DNA of 64,000 nt from Marinobacter sp. SS13-12 (GCF_030227115.1 NZ_JASSUA010000001.1:1488001-1552000), one strand, 5' to 3'; counted from the first letter of the stretch, positions 46,437-55,586 are shown. Made by a program: numbers and translations. The notes: generated from the sequence alone by a model not told the origin.

Positions 46437-47150
46437 TCAGACCTGTTCCCGCAGCAGCATGGCTTTGATGTGGCCGATGGCTTTCATAGGGTTGAGCCCC
46501 TTGGGGCAATAGGCCGTGCAGTTGCCAATACCGCGGCAACGGAAAACACTGAACGGGTCTTCCAGTTTTTCCAGGCGTTCGCGGGTGGCGGTGTCCCGGG
46601 AATCTGACAGAAACCGGTACGCCTGCAACAGTCCCGATGGCCCGATGTATTTCTCAGGATTCCACCACCAGGACGGGCAGGCGGAGGTGCAGCAGGCGCA
46701 GAGAATGCACTCGTATAACCCGTCCAGCTTTGCGCGGTCTTCCGGGCTTTGCAGTCTTTCAATTGCCGGGTCCGGCGTGTCGTTGATCAGCCAGGGCATA
46801 ACACGTTCGTACTGTTTGAAGAACATTGACTGGTCAACCACCAGATCCCGGATTACAGGCATGCCCGGAAGTGGCCGGATTTCCAGAATCTCTTTTTTGC
46901 CCAAGGCATCCGCTACGTTGGTAATACAGCCCAGGCCATTGCGGCCGTTGATGCTGAGCCCGTCGGAGCCACAAACGCCTTCGCGGCAGGAGCGCCGGAA
47001 TACCATAGTGGGATCCCGCGTTTTCAGGTGTTCCAGTACATCCAGTACCATGCGATTCCGGAATTCCTCACCAACCTCGACATCCTGGCTGTAAGGCACA
47101 TCGTCCTGTTCCGGGTGGTAGCGATATAGTCTGACTATAAAACCACTCAT
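46437..47150 (-). CDS. Succinate dehydrogenase/fumarate reductase iron-sulfur subunit paralogue (orphan)
   Basis: 237 residues with all three cluster motifs of SdhB: [2Fe-2S] 'CREGVCGSDGLSINGRNGLGC', [4Fe-4S] 'CILCACCTSACP', [3Fe-4S] 'CRGIGNCTAYCP'. No sdhA, sdhC or sdhD is next to it, so it is probably a second copy beside a complete sdh operon elsewhere. A spare iron-sulfur subunit next to NO-response genes may replace damaged SdhB; that is speculation. Confidence 0.85.
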   Translation of the reverse strand: MSGFIVRLYRYHPEQDDVPYSQDVEVGEEFRNRMVLDVLEHLKTRDPTMVFRRSCREGVCGSDGLSINGRNGLGCITNVADALGKKEILEIRPLPGMPVIRDLVVDQSMFFKQYERVMPWLINDTPDPAIERLQSPEDRAKLDGLYECILCACCTSACPSWWWNPEKYIGPSGLLQAYRFLSDSRDTATRERLEKLEDPFSVFRCRGIGNCTAYCPKGLNPMKAIGHIKAMLLREQV

Positions 47151-47291
47151 GGCATTGGGCTCCCATACATTGATCTGATGCCGTTGTGCTCAAAAAGTCG
47201 TATTCAGTATGAAGATTAGCAGATGATTTATGCAATCAAACCGAAAATACGGAATCAGGATTCTATGCCACACTCCAGGAGTTACCCGCCC

Positions 47292-47771
47292 TCAAAACTG
47301 AAATCTCGGAAACAGCACGTCGCGTTCCAGGTAGATTTGCTCAGACAAGCTGAAATCCAGAGCTTTGAGCTCGCGATAGAACCGCTGCCAGGATCGGCAG
47401 GCGGAATCCGGAGCCCGGTAGTTCCGGGTCATCAGGCGCAGTTTTTTCAGTTGCCGCTTGATGAGTGAATGCTCCTCGTTCATTTGAGCGATCGGTGTGT
47501 CTGGCTTAGGCGGCTGGTCATGCTCCATTTGTTTCAGAACATAGGTGTTTTCTCTCTCGATGTGATCGGTGAGGGTGTGCTCCAGCTTTTTGACAGCCAA
47601 TGTAATGCCTTTTGGAACATCGGGATTCGCCCTGTGCACTGCCTCGATCTTGCGGGCGAGCCGGTGCAGTTTGGGGAGTTGCTGGAGATGACCGACATCG
47701 TAGCCCTGCAATATGAGCTCCAGCAGCACGTCGGTATTCACATTCTCAATCGGTGTCTGTTGATCGTTCAT
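47292..47771 (-). CDS. Hemerythrin-like di-iron protein related to RIC/YtfE C-terminal domain
   Basis: 159 residues resembling the hemerythrin half of YtfE/ScdA/DnrN ('GYDVGHLQQLPKLHRLARKIEAVH', 'DHIERENTYVLKQM', 'EEHSLIKRQLKKLRLMT', 'EQIYLERDVLFPRF'). The N-terminal ScdA domain is absent. By alignment from memory, the His expected in the last motif ('EHISLENN' in YtfE) is Gln here, so one iron ligand is changed. GAGGAG precedes the ATG. An NsrR-like site lies 24 bases upstream. Likely role: repair or relief of NO damage to iron centres. Confidence 0.75.
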   Translation of the reverse strand: MNDQQTPIENVNTDVLLELILQGYDVGHLQQLPKLHRLARKIEAVHRANPDVPKGITLAVKKLEHTLTDHIERENTYVLKQMEHDQPPKPDTPIAQMNEEHSLIKRQLKKLRLMTRNYRAPDSACRSWQRFYRELKALDFSLSEQIYLERDVLFPRFQF

Positions 47772-47787
47772 TGCTGATTCTCCTCTC

Positions 47788-47817
47788 TTGCGATAAGATA
47801 TATATAGAATACATTTT
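47788..47817. promoter_or_regulatory. NsrR-like site between divergent hemerythrin and sufT-fusion genes
   Basis: AAGATATAT-N5-ATACATTTT (47795-47817), 7 of 9 arm positions paired, close to the NsrR consensus. On the plus strand TTGCGA (47788-47793) and TACATT (47810-47815) give a promoter overlapping the site, so both divergent units may be controlled. Confidence 0.6.
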
Positions 47818-47867
47818 ATTTGGTGTCAAGAATTGTTCTCATTGTCTCAGTGCATGGAGAGGTAACG

Positions 47868-48002
47868 ATGACTAGCAACAAGCCAGAGAAAACCAAAGAC
47901 CCGATCTGGAATCAGCATCTGAAGTGGCTGGATCTTGTCAGTAATGAGTGCAGATTCAACCAGCTTAAGCGTGAACGTCAAAAACGCAGAAAAGGTGAGT
48001 AG
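47868..48002 (+). CDS. Small basic protein of unknown function
   Basis: 44 residues: MTSNKPEKTKDPIWNQHLKW followed by a Lys/Arg-rich end (QLKRERQKRRKGE). GAGAGG precedes the ATG, and the next gene starts four bases after the stop, so it looks like the first gene of an operon. A longer frame from 47820 has no ribosome site. No family recognised. Confidence 0.5.
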   Translation: MTSNKPEKTKDPIWNQHLKWLDLVSNECRFNQLKRERQKRRKGE

Positions 48003-48005
48003 ATC

Positions 48006-48848
48006 GTGAACATCAATGCTGAAGTGAAACCGGAAGCCCGTGACTATCTGGTTACTTTGCTTGCGAAGCAGGAAGTGCCCGGGATGGCGGCGCGTGTGTA
48101 TGTGGACAAGGCCGGCACCCAGCATGCCGAAACATGCCTTGCCTTCTGTCCGCCGGGCGAGGAGTCGCCGGGGGATGTCCGTAAAGAGTTTGATGAACTG
48201 GTGCTGTATTTCGATGAGGTGAGTGTCCCTTACCTGCAGGATATGCAGATTGGTGTTCAGGGGGAGGGGAAACTCCAGTGCCTGACCATCAAGGCACCGA
48301 ATGCGAAACAGCCGGCAAAACCACCCAAAACTTTCGTGTTGTCGCAAAACTGCGAAGCCTTGCGGGTGCCATACGGAAACACTGTCACCCTTCCGGAGGG
48401 AGCGTCCGTCTCGATAACCCAGGCACTCGGTGGAAGCTTCACGGTTAACTACGAGGGCAACCTGTACCGTCTTTCCCCGGAGGTCACGCGACAACTGGGC
48501 TTTCAATCGGACGCCGTCATGTTCGAGCCGCCGGAGGATGGGCAGGTCAGGGAGCAACAATGCTGGGATGCGATGCGGCTGGTCTACGACCCGGAAATTC
48601 CGGTAAACGTGGTCGCTCTGGGGCTTATCTATAAACTGGATATTGATCAGGACAGCCATTCTGTACGTGTCGAAATGACACTGACATCACCGGGTTGCGG
48701 AATGGGTGACATCATTGCCGGCGACGTGAAAGGCAAGCTGTTACAGGTTCCCCACGTCGAAGACGCCAAGGTGGATATCGTGTTCGATCCTCCCTGGAGC
48801 TACGACAACCTGGAGGAGGAAGCGCGGCTGGAGTTGGGGCTGATCTGA
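48006..48848 (+). CDS. Fe-S assembly protein: NfuA N-domain fused to SufT (MIP18/DUF59)
   Basis: 280 residues in three parts. Residues 1-100 resemble the degenerate A-type carrier domain of NfuA ('VKPEARDYLVTLLAKQ', 'ETCLAFCPPGE', 'VSVPYLQDMQIGV', 'LTIKAPNAK'). Residues about 110-170 are the SufT beta domain ('LRVPYGNTVTLPEGASVSITQALGGSFTV'). Residues 180-280 are the MIP18/DUF59 domain ('VYDPEIPVNVVALGLIYKL', 'LTSPGCGMGD', 'VDIVFDPPW'). This should help mature or repair Fe-S proteins. It starts with GTG at 48006. The NsrR-like site upstream suggests NO induction. Confidence 0.8.
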   Translation: MNINAEVKPEARDYLVTLLAKQEVPGMAARVYVDKAGTQHAETCLAFCPPGEESPGDVRKEFDELVLYFDEVSVPYLQDMQIGVQGEGKLQCLTIKAPNAKQPAKPPKTFVLSQNCEALRVPYGNTVTLPEGASVSITQALGGSFTVNYEGNLYRLSPEVTRQLGFQSDAVMFEPPEDGQVREQQCWDAMRLVYDPEIPVNVVALGLIYKLDIDQDSHSVRVEMTLTSPGCGMGDIIAGDVKGKLLQVPHVEDAKVDIVFDPPWSYDNLEEEARLELGLI

Positions 48849-48932
48849 GCAGGACGATTAATTGACGGATCTCATGTGGGCGTTTGGACTACACTGCTAA
48901 TAGTTGCCTTTTCACATGGGAGTCCGAGCAAC

Positions 48933-50939
48933 GTGACAATACGCTGGGCCAATGAGTCGGATGCCTTTGAGATTTTCCCCTGGAACTGTAATTTCGAAAC
49001 CGGACTGAAAGAGATTGATGATCAGCATCGAGTGCTGGTGAAGATTCTGAACCGTCTGGCGTGGCATTTTGCCTCCAGTAGTTCGGAGGAGGATGGCTCT
49101 CATCTGCTTGACGAGCTTCTCGCCTACGCTTCCTATCATTTTGAGTACGAGGAGGGTGTCTGGGAGAACGGTCTTGGCAAATCGGAGATATCCCGGAATC
49201 ACCACGACTCACACCAGATGTTTTTTGCCCGGATCCGGACACTTCGCCAGAGCAAAGCGCCACAGGATGAGGTTCTGGCCGAACTGTTCGGTTATCTGAC
49301 CCGCTGGCTTGCCTTTCATATTCTGGAGTCAGACCGGCGTATGGCACTGACGGTGAAAGCCCTGGAGGCAGGCAAGTCTCTGAAGGAGGCGAGAGAGCAT
49401 GTGGATTCGGAGCTGAGTGGTTCTATATCGGTGCTTGTAACCGCTTTGCTGGAGATTTACGGCAAACTGTCTGCCAGCACAATTCAGCTGATGCGGGAGA
49501 AATTGGCCAGACAAAAAGCCGAGGACGAATTGCAGCGGTTGCAGAGTGAGCGGTTACACCAGGCTCTGGAGGCTCAGGCGAGTGATCATCAGAAGCAGGT
49601 GGAGTTTCTCGCGTATTCGGATGCGCTCACAGGCTTATGGAACCGTAACGGAATTACCCGATTGATCCGCGAGTTGCTTGATCGCGGGGACCTGGAAGAA
49701 GACTCGGCAGCACTGGTCTCCATCGATCTGGACAATTTTCACGAGATCAACAGCCGCTTCGGAGAAGAAACCGCCGATCGTATGCTGGGGTTACTCGCCC
49801 GGCGATGGCTGGATGCATTGCCTCCCGATGCGGCTCTCGCCCGGATTGGCGGAGATGAGTTCGCACTTCTTTTTCCGGATGCCAGCCAGGTGGAGTCCAG
49901 GCTTCATGCCTTGCAACTGACTGGCCGGCTACCTTTCGATCTTGGTGGCGAGTCGGCGCACGTATCGTTTTCAGCCGGTATCGTGTTGTTTCCCGATAAG
50001 GATCTGGGGGATATGGCTGAAGATGCGGACACACTCTTACGGCAAGCTGACAATACACTTTTTCGGGCCAAGCACGAACTCAAAGGCAGCTGGCTGTTCC
50101 TGGACGTGGAAGAAAAGAAAGCGAACAGATCCCGGCAGTTGCTGCTGTCAGATATCAGGAACGGTCTTGAAAACGAGCAGTTCAGACTGTTTTATCAGCC
50201 AAAGGTCAATCTCAGGAGCGGCGAGGTAAACGGGGTTGAGGCTCTGATTCGATGGCAGCACCCGGATAAAGGATTGCTTTCCCCCGCTGCCTTCCTGCCA
50301 GCGATTGACTACCACCCCTTGATGATCAAGTTGGGCGAGTGGGTATTGCTTGAAGCGCTGGCGCAAATGAAGGCCTGGGACAGCCAGGGCATCCATCTTG
50401 ATATCAGTGTAAATATTGCCGCAATTCAGTTGCTGGCGCCTGGATTCGCCGAGCAGCTAAAGGGCATACTGGCACGGTTTCCTGAACAGGACCCCGGGCG
50501 CCTTGACCTTGAAATACTGGAAACGGCAACACTGGGTGAGCTTGAGCGAGCGGTGAGTATCATTGTTGATTGCAAGCGGCTCGGTGTCACTTTTTCACTG
50601 GATGATTTTGGTACCGGGTATTCGTCGCTTTCTTATCTGAAGCAGTTGCCCGTGGACACTCTCAAGATAGATCGCGAATTTGTAAGCGGTGCGGGTGATA
50701 CCGAGGAGAACCTCTCAATCCTTAGGGGGATCATCGGCTTGTCCAAGGTTTTTGGCAGGGAACTGATTGCCGAGGGCGTGGAAACCATAGAGCAGGGGGA
50801 AGTACTGCTGAGTCTGGGATGTGAGTTCGCCCAGGGCTATGGGATATCGCCTCCGATACCCCCGGACAAATTGGCAGACTGGCTTACCCGCTGGAAGCCT
50901 TTTCCCCAATGGGCAGTGAACTCGACACTGCCTCAATAG
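48933..50939 (+). CDS. Hemerythrin-GGDEF-EAL protein (cyclic-di-GMP turnover, O2/NO sensing)
   Basis: About 668 residues. An N-terminal bacteriohemerythrin domain has the iron ligands '[13 protein letters not shown]', '[12 protein letters not shown]', '[10 protein letters not shown]' and '[13 protein letters not shown]'. A coiled coil (about 185-235) leads to GGDEF with intact '[11 protein letters not shown]' and an EAL domain with '[10 protein letters not shown]', '[14 protein letters not shown]' and '[11 protein letters not shown]'. Both catalytic motifs look intact. Start taken at GTG 48933 with GGGAG upstream; the frame opens at 48876. Probably links oxygen, NO or redox state to cyclic-di-GMP. 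Confidence 0.87.
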   Translation: MTIRWANESDAFEIFPWNCNFETGLKEIDDQHRVLVKILNRLAWHFASSSSEEDGSHLLDELLAYASYHFEYEEGVWENGLGKSEISRNHHDSHQMFFARIRTLRQSKAPQDEVLAELFGYLTRWLAFHILESDRRMALTVKALEAGKSLKEAREHVDSELSGSISVLVTALLEIYGKLSASTIQLMREKLARQKAEDELQRLQSERLHQALEAQASDHQKQVEFLAYSDALTGLWNRNGITRLIRELLDRGDLEEDSAALVSIDLDNFHEINSRFGEETADRMLGLLARRWLDALPPDAALARIGGDEFALLFPDASQVESRLHALQLTGRLPFDLGGESAHVSFSAGIVLFPDKDLGDMAEDADTLLRQADNTLFRAKHELKGSWLFLDVEEKKANRSRQLLLSDIRNGLENEQFRLFYQPKVNLRSGEVNGVEALIRWQHPDKGLLSPAAFLPAIDYHPLMIKLGEWVLLEALAQMKAWDSQGIHLDISVNIAAIQLLAPGFAEQLKGILARFPEQDPGRLDLEILETATLGELERAVSIIVDCKRLGVTFSLDDFGTGYSSLSYLKQLPVDTLKIDREFVSGAGDTEENLSILRGIIGLSKVFGRELIAEGVETIEQGEVLLSLGCEFAQGYGISPPIPPDKLADWLTRWKPFPQWAVNSTLPQ

Positions 50940-50964
50940 AACGCATTCATTAAAGGACTGTATT

Positions 50965-52002
50965 TTGTCAACGCGACTTACCGAGTTCAGTCACGGAGCC
51001 GGCTGCGGTTGTAAAATTGCGCCGGATGTCCTGGACCGAATTCTTCACACTACAACCCCTGATTTTCACGATCCGCGACTTCTGGTCGGCAATGCCAGCC
51101 GGGATGACGCTGCCGTCATGGATGTTGGCAGTGGTCTGGGCATCATCAGCACCACGGATTTTTTTATGCCCGTGGTGGACGATCCCTATGACTTCGGCCG
51201 GATTGCGGCTGCAAATGCCATCAGTGACGTCTATGCCATGGGCGGGAAACCGTTGATGGCAATCGCCATACTGGGCTGGCCGGTAAACCAGCTGGCGCCG
51301 GAGATCGCCTCCCGGGTAATCGAGGGTGGCCGGGCAGTATGCGCCGATGCCGGAATAGCGTTGGCTGGGGGGCACAGCATCGATTCGCCGGAACCGATCT
51401 TCGGGTTGGCCGTTACCGGACAGGTGCCGGTGAATCGAATCGTGCGTAACGATACCGCCCGGCCCGGCGACCTGCTGTACCTGACCAAGCCGATTGGCGT
51501 GGGAATTCTGACCAGCGCACTGAAAAAGCATCGGGTCAGCGAGGCTGATCTGGCTGTCGCCGTGGAAACCATGTGCACTTTGAACAAAGTAGGTGAGATC
51601 TTTGCTTCCGTGGACGAGGTACATGCCATGACCGATGTTACCGGCTTTGGTCTCGCCGGGCATTTGATGGAGATCTGCCGTGGGAGCGGTGTTGGCGCCA
51701 CGTTAAACCGGAGTTCAGTGCCGCAGCTGCCGAACCTCGCACGCTACATCGATTTGGACTGCATTCCCGGTGGCACCCATCGAAATGCCGCATCCTTGGG
51801 CGACGCCTTCGAGGGCCTGACGGATCAGGACAAGACGCTGCTTTGCGATCCACAGACCAGCGGAGGGCTGCTGGTTTGTGTCGCCGAGCAGGGCCGAGCC
51901 AGTTTTGAGGAAATGGCCAGGGATTACGGGCTGACGCTCTATCCGTTCGGCCAGTTGCATGAGCGTGGTTCAGGTGAGTCGCTGGTTCAGGTTATTGACT
52001 GA
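50965..52002 (+). CDS. selD: Selenide, water dikinase
   Basis: Makes selenophosphate for selenoproteins and selenouridine tRNA; 345 residues. The active-site loop '[16 protein letters not shown]' carries catalytic Cys (not Sec). '[37 protein letters not shown]' and '[10 protein letters not shown]' are ATP/metal-binding hallmarks. Start is TTG at 50965 with AAAGGA seven bases upstream. 25 bases after the GGDEF-EAL gene. The stop overlaps the convergent DHODH-like gene by 11 bases. selA and selU are not in the window. Confidence 0.92.
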   Translation: MSTRLTEFSHGAGCGCKIAPDVLDRILHTTTPDFHDPRLLVGNASRDDAAVMDVGSGLGIISTTDFFMPVVDDPYDFGRIAAANAISDVYAMGGKPLMAIAILGWPVNQLAPEIASRVIEGGRAVCADAGIALAGGHSIDSPEPIFGLAVTGQVPVNRIVRNDTARPGDLLYLTKPIGVGILTSALKKHRVSEADLAVAVETMCTLNKVGEIFASVDEVHAMTDVTGFGLAGHLMEICRGSGVGATLNRSSVPQLPNLARYIDLDCIPGGTHRNAASLGDAFEGLTDQDKTLLCDPQTSGGLLVCVAEQGRASFEEMARDYGLTLYPFGQLHERGSGESLVQVID

Positions 52003-52861
52003 GTTTCCAGCCAATGTCAGGCCCTTCGAACACAAGCGCATTGTGGAGTTGTACCAGATCGGCACCGGCATGGAGCCGGTCCTGATAGTTCTGGCGCGAA
52101 CACACGCCGCCATTGGTCAGCAAAGCTGAGCTCCCTTGGAGATGACGCTGGCAGGCCTCGATAGTGCGACAGGTGCTGGCCTGAAGTACAGGGTCCTGCC
52201 ACTGGCGGTAGTGGGCACTGGTGACTGGTTTGCCGAAGTCGAAGCTGACGAGAACACCATCGACACCCTGGGAGGCGAGGTAGGGCACGACGTTGCAGGC
52301 ATCTTCATTTCCCGGTCTTACCCGAAGCTTGTAAACAACGGGGCAGAATTTCCGGGTTAGGCTTTGCAGTGCCTGCTGGGCGTCCTGCAATCGCAGCAAA
52401 TTGCTGTGCAGCTGCTGGAAGGGAATTGCCTGCTGAAGCCAGTCAGGCGCTATGGTCAGGTAGTCTGCTGTTAGCCAGGCCTTCTCAATCAGACGAATGA
52501 GTTGACCCGTTTCCTGCTGCGGCGATACCGGAGTTGTTGCCGCCAGCCGAACCCCCAGCCGGGTACCGAGTAATACTTTGGGGTCCTCGGCAGGGAGTCT
52601 GTCTGGCCAGCTTCCCCGGCTCCAACTGCCCAGTTCAATCGCACCAAAGCCCAGGTTACCAGCACGCCGCCCCAGCCTTCCGGCCCGGTCAAAACCTGCG
52701 GCAATGCCCAGGCGGTTGGGGAAGGAAAGCCCCATACAGTTGACGGGAGTAACACCCTCCGCCAGGCGCGACCATGCAGGCAAAGGGGTGCTGGCCCGGT
52801 TGCAGGCGTTCACGAAAGCCTGTTCCCGGATGCTGGCCGGCCTGGTGAGAAGACTAGCCAT
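51992..52861 (-). CDS. Dihydroorotate-dehydrogenase-like TIM-barrel protein lacking the catalytic loop
   Basis: 289 residues. The start of the barrel matches class 2 DHODH ('[36 protein letters not shown]'), and so does the FMN-phosphate site near the end ('[35 protein letters not shown]'). The catalytic Ser loop (NxSSPNT) is replaced by '[10 protein letters not shown]' and the NTT motif by 'SFDFGKP'; the substrate Lys is Arg. So it probably binds FMN but does not oxidise dihydroorotate. Overlaps the SerC-like gene by eight bases; last gene of the pqqADE operon. Confidence 0.7.
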   Translation of the reverse strand: MASLLTRPASIREQAFVNACNRASTPLPAWSRLAEGVTPVNCMGLSFPNRLGIAAGFDRAGRLGRRAGNLGFGAIELGSWSRGSWPDRLPAEDPKVLLGTRLGVRLAATTPVSPQQETGQLIRLIEKAWLTADYLTIAPDWLQQAIPFQQLHSNLLRLQDAQQALQSLTRKFCPVVYKLRVRPGNEDACNVVPYLASQGVDGVLVSFDFGKPVTSAHYRQWQDPVLQASTCRTIEACQRHLQGSSALLTNGGVCSRQNYQDRLHAGADLVQLHNALVFEGPDIGWKLSQ

Positions 52862-53945
52862 GATGCTTGCGGAAGCTGATCATGAAAGAGGCCAGGGCTG
52901 CGACCGCGGCGTCCGACTGGGCATTGTAGAGACTGGCACGAAGCCCTCCGGTGTGGCTGTGCCCCGCAAGGTTCATCAGCCCCATTGTCTCAGCCTCGGC
53001 GAGAAACCGTTGCTGATGGCTTTTATCCCGGGTGCCAAAACACACGTTCATAATGGAGCGGTGCCCAGGTATTACCGGGCAGTAGAAGAAGTCGTCTTCG
53101 TCGATGATGCGATAGATTGCCTGGCTCTGGGTGATATTGCGGAAGTGAAGCGCCTCGACACCGCCCTGTTTCTCAATCCAGTCCAGCATCAGGTGAACCA
53201 GGTAAATGCCGAACATCAGTGGTGTGTTGATGCGGTTCTGGCGTTCAATCTGCTGCTGATAGTTGAACACCGTCGGGGTTTCCGGCCGTGCCTGTCCCAA
53301 CAGGTCCTCCCGGATGATGGCAATCACCAGGCCCGTGGGGCCGAGGTTTTTCTGGGTTCCTGCGTAAATCATGCCGTAGCGTTCGATATCGACAGGGCGT
53401 GACAGAAACTCGGAGGTCATATCCGCTATCAGGGGGATATCGCCACAATCCGGATCTCCGGGGAACTGGACACCATTTGCGGTCTCGTTGGGCGTTATGT
53501 GGCAATAGTGAAGGTCTTCATCCAGCGCCCATTCGCAAACCGCAGGCACACGATCAAAACCACTGCCCCGGGCACTGGCCACTACGAGGCTTCGACCGTA
53601 CCGGCGCCCTTCCTCAAGTGCCCTTGCCGACCAGTGGCCCGTTTCGACGTAGCCGGCCGTGGCCGTTGGCGGTAACAGGTTCAGCGGAACCAGTGAGAAT
53701 TGGGCCGATGCGCCACCCTGAAGAAAAACCACCTGATAGTGATCCGGTACTGCCAGCACTGCCTTGATCTGATGCCGGGTCGTGTCCATCAGGGCCTTGA
53801 ATTCATCACCGGTGAATGGCGCTTCCAGTAATGAATAACCCAGCCCCTGCCAGTCGGCCAGGCTCGCCTTCGCTCGTTCCAGCACCTCCGGTGGCAGGGT
53901 GGCCGGCCCTGCGGCGAAGTTGAATACGTTGCTCCTGCGGCTCAT
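52854..53945 (-). CDS. SerC-like class V aminotransferase with altered substrate pocket
   Basis: 363 residues, full length for phosphoserine aminotransferase. The PLP machinery is kept: Lys in 'IYAGTQKNLGPTGL', Trp in 'ETGHWSAR', Thr in 'TPNETANGV', Asp in 'IADMTSEFLSRP', and 'INTP'. Residues binding the phosphate/carboxylate in E. coli SerC are changed: 'SHRGKEF' is 'PFTGDEF' (His-Arg to Phe-Thr) and 'GHRVVGGMRAS' is 'GHSHTGGLRAS' (Arg to Ser). It is therefore unlikely to be the serine-pathway enzyme. Starts by TGATG coupling with the upstream membrane protein. Automated pipelines will call it serC. Confidence 0.8.
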   Translation of the reverse strand: MSRRSNVFNFAAGPATLPPEVLERAKASLADWQGLGYSLLEAPFTGDEFKALMDTTRHQIKAVLAVPDHYQVVFLQGGASAQFSLVPLNLLPPTATAGYVETGHWSARALEEGRRYGRSLVVASARGSGFDRVPAVCEWALDEDLHYCHITPNETANGVQFPGDPDCGDIPLIADMTSEFLSRPVDIERYGMIYAGTQKNLGPTGLVIAIIREDLLGQARPETPTVFNYQQQIERQNRINTPLMFGIYLVHLMLDWIEKQGGVEALHFRNITQSQAIYRIIDEDDFFYCPVIPGHRSIMNVCFGTRDKSHQQRFLAEAETMGLMNLAGHSHTGGLRASLYNAQSDAAVAALASFMISFRKHHG

Positions 53946-54451
53946 CAGAACAGCGCCAGCCCGTGGCTCCCCGCAGCCATAAAAAAGATCAGCGGAAAGG
54001 ACAGGATGGTGTTGGTTCGGGATGACAGGAATGTGATTCGAGAACAGCGGATCCGCTCGGCGGCCGGTGCCGGTACAAAGCCCAGCACTTTCTTCTGATG
54101 GGGCCAGAGTACGAACCAGAGGTTCAGTACCATGATGATGCCGATCCAGGCCCCGACCCCGATCACCGCATGGTAGCCCTGAAGCATCAGGGCGTCGGCA
54201 AGAATACCGCGGTTCCAGAGCATCAGGGCGCCAGACACCAATACCACCAGGGACGCATAGCGAAAGGTGCCGTGTTCCTGGCGCATGCGTCGGGTCAGAT
54301 CGGAGGAGCGTTCGCTTCCCTCATCAGGCTCAATACGTAAGGGAATGAACCTCGGAGTTTTGACCACATTGGCGTAGTTATGGCCAATCCAGATCAGCGC
54401 AAACACGATATGGAGCCAGCGCAGGGCGATATCCATCAATGTCCAGCTCAT
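53945..54451 (-). CDS. Integral membrane protein resembling the PuuD/urate-oxidase membrane domain
   Basis: 168 residues with four or five helices. 'DIALRWLHIVFALIWIGHNYANVV' matches the start of PuuD-type membrane domains, with conserved His residues; 'YHAVIGVGAWIGIIMVLNLWFVLWPHQKK' follows. The C-terminal cytochrome domain of PuuD is absent. GGAGG lies six bases before the start, within the pqqE end; one base separates the two coding regions. Possibly a heme- or quinone-linked electron carrier for the operon; that is inference. Confidence 0.7.
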   Translation of the reverse strand: MSWTLMDIALRWLHIVFALIWIGHNYANVVKTPRFIPLRIEPDEGSERSSDLTRRMRQEHGTFRYASLVVLVSGALMLWNRGILADALMLQGYHAVIGVGAWIGIIMVLNLWFVLWPHQKKVLGFVPAPAAERIRCSRITFLSSRTNTILSFPLIFFMAAGSHGLALF

Positions 54452-54452
54452 A

Positions 54453-55586
54453 TCAGACCTCCGTGGGCACCCAGCCCACATTGCGGGCGATAAGCCTGGA
54501 GTGTTCCTGCTTTGTGGCAAGTGCCCTGGTCACGGCTTCCTGGACAATGTGATGATGGGGCGATTTGCTGCAGGCCGGGTCTGCATTGGCGGCATCGCCA
54601 GTCAGCAGCATGGCCTGGCAGCGGCAGCCGCCGAAATCCTGCTCTTTTTCGGAGCAGCTGCGGCAGGGCTCTTTCATCCAGCTGTCTCCCCGATAGAGGT
54701 TGAAACTCTCGGACTCGTGCCAGATCCAGCTGAGGTCATGGTCGCGAACACCGGGAAAGTCCAGGCCGGGCAGGGAGCGGGCTTGCGAACAGGGCAGTAC
54801 CACACCGTCCGGTGCGATGGTCAGGTGAATGCTGCCCCAGCCATTCATGCAGGCCTTGGGGCGGCCTTCGTAGTAATCAGGGATGACAAAGAAAATGGTC
54901 ATTTTGTCGCCGAGCTGCTTGCGGGCTTCGGCAACCTGGTGCTCGGCCTTTTCCAGGGCTTCCCGGGTGGGCATCAGTTGGTCCCGGTTCACCAGGGCCC
55001 AGTTGTAATACTGCACGTTGGCCAGCTCGAGGTATTCAACGCCGATGTCGGCGGCCAGAGCGATGATGTCCGGTACCTGGTGGATGTTCAGGCTGGAGAT
55101 CGGCACGTTCAGAACCATGGGGAAACCAAGGGCCTTGATCTCCCGCGCCATGCCGATTTTCTTTTCGTAGCAGTCAACTCCCGCAAGCCAATGGGCCGTT
55201 TGTGGTTCGCTCGACTGGAAACCGAGCTGGATATGACGGAGGCCCGCCTTCTTCAGGTTCTCCAGCCGCTTGCGGGTAAGGCCAATGCCGGACGTAATCA
55301 GATTGGTGTAGTACCCCAGGTCGTTGGCTTCTGCGACCAGCTCTTCCAGATCCTTGCGCAAGGTGGGCTCGCCACCGGAGAAACCGATCTGCATGGCGCC
55401 CATCTTGCGGGCATCATGAATCACCGTTTTCCATTCGGCAGTCGTCAGCTCGTCCTGGTGGGCATCGAGGTCGGTCGGGTTACTGCAGAATGCGCACTTG
55501 AGGGGGCACTTGTAGGTCAGTTCCAGAAGCAGCCAGACCGGGTTGCCCTGGCCATCAAGATTGAGGTTGGATCCAGCCTTTGCCAT
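54453..55586 (-). CDS. pqqE: PqqE, radical SAM PqqA peptide cyclase
   Basis: 377 residues. Joins Glu and Tyr of PqqA by a carbon-carbon bond. Radical SAM motif 'YKCPLKCAFCSNP' (CxxxCxxC, about 27-34), 'GFSGGEPTLRKDLEEL', and a C-terminal SPASM region with Cys in 'PCSQARSLPGL', 'EPCRSCSEKEQDFGGCRCQA'. GGAGG precedes the ATG. Overlaps pqqD by 32 bases. The clear similarity to true PqqE makes a PQQ-type reaction likely. Confidence 0.92.
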   Translation of the reverse strand: MAKAGSNLNLDGQGNPVWLLLELTYKCPLKCAFCSNPTDLDAHQDELTTAEWKTVIHDARKMGAMQIGFSGGEPTLRKDLEELVAEANDLGYYTNLITSGIGLTRKRLENLKKAGLRHIQLGFQSSEPQTAHWLAGVDCYEKKIGMAREIKALGFPMVLNVPISSLNIHQVPDIIALAADIGVEYLELANVQYYNWALVNRDQLMPTREALEKAEHQVAEARKQLGDKMTIFFVIPDYYEGRPKACMNGWGSIHLTIAPDGVVLPCSQARSLPGLDFPGVRDHDLSWIWHESESFNLYRGDSWMKEPCRSCSEKEQDFGGCRCQAMLLTGDAANADPACSKSPHHHIVQEAVTRALATKQEHSRLIARNVGWVPTEV

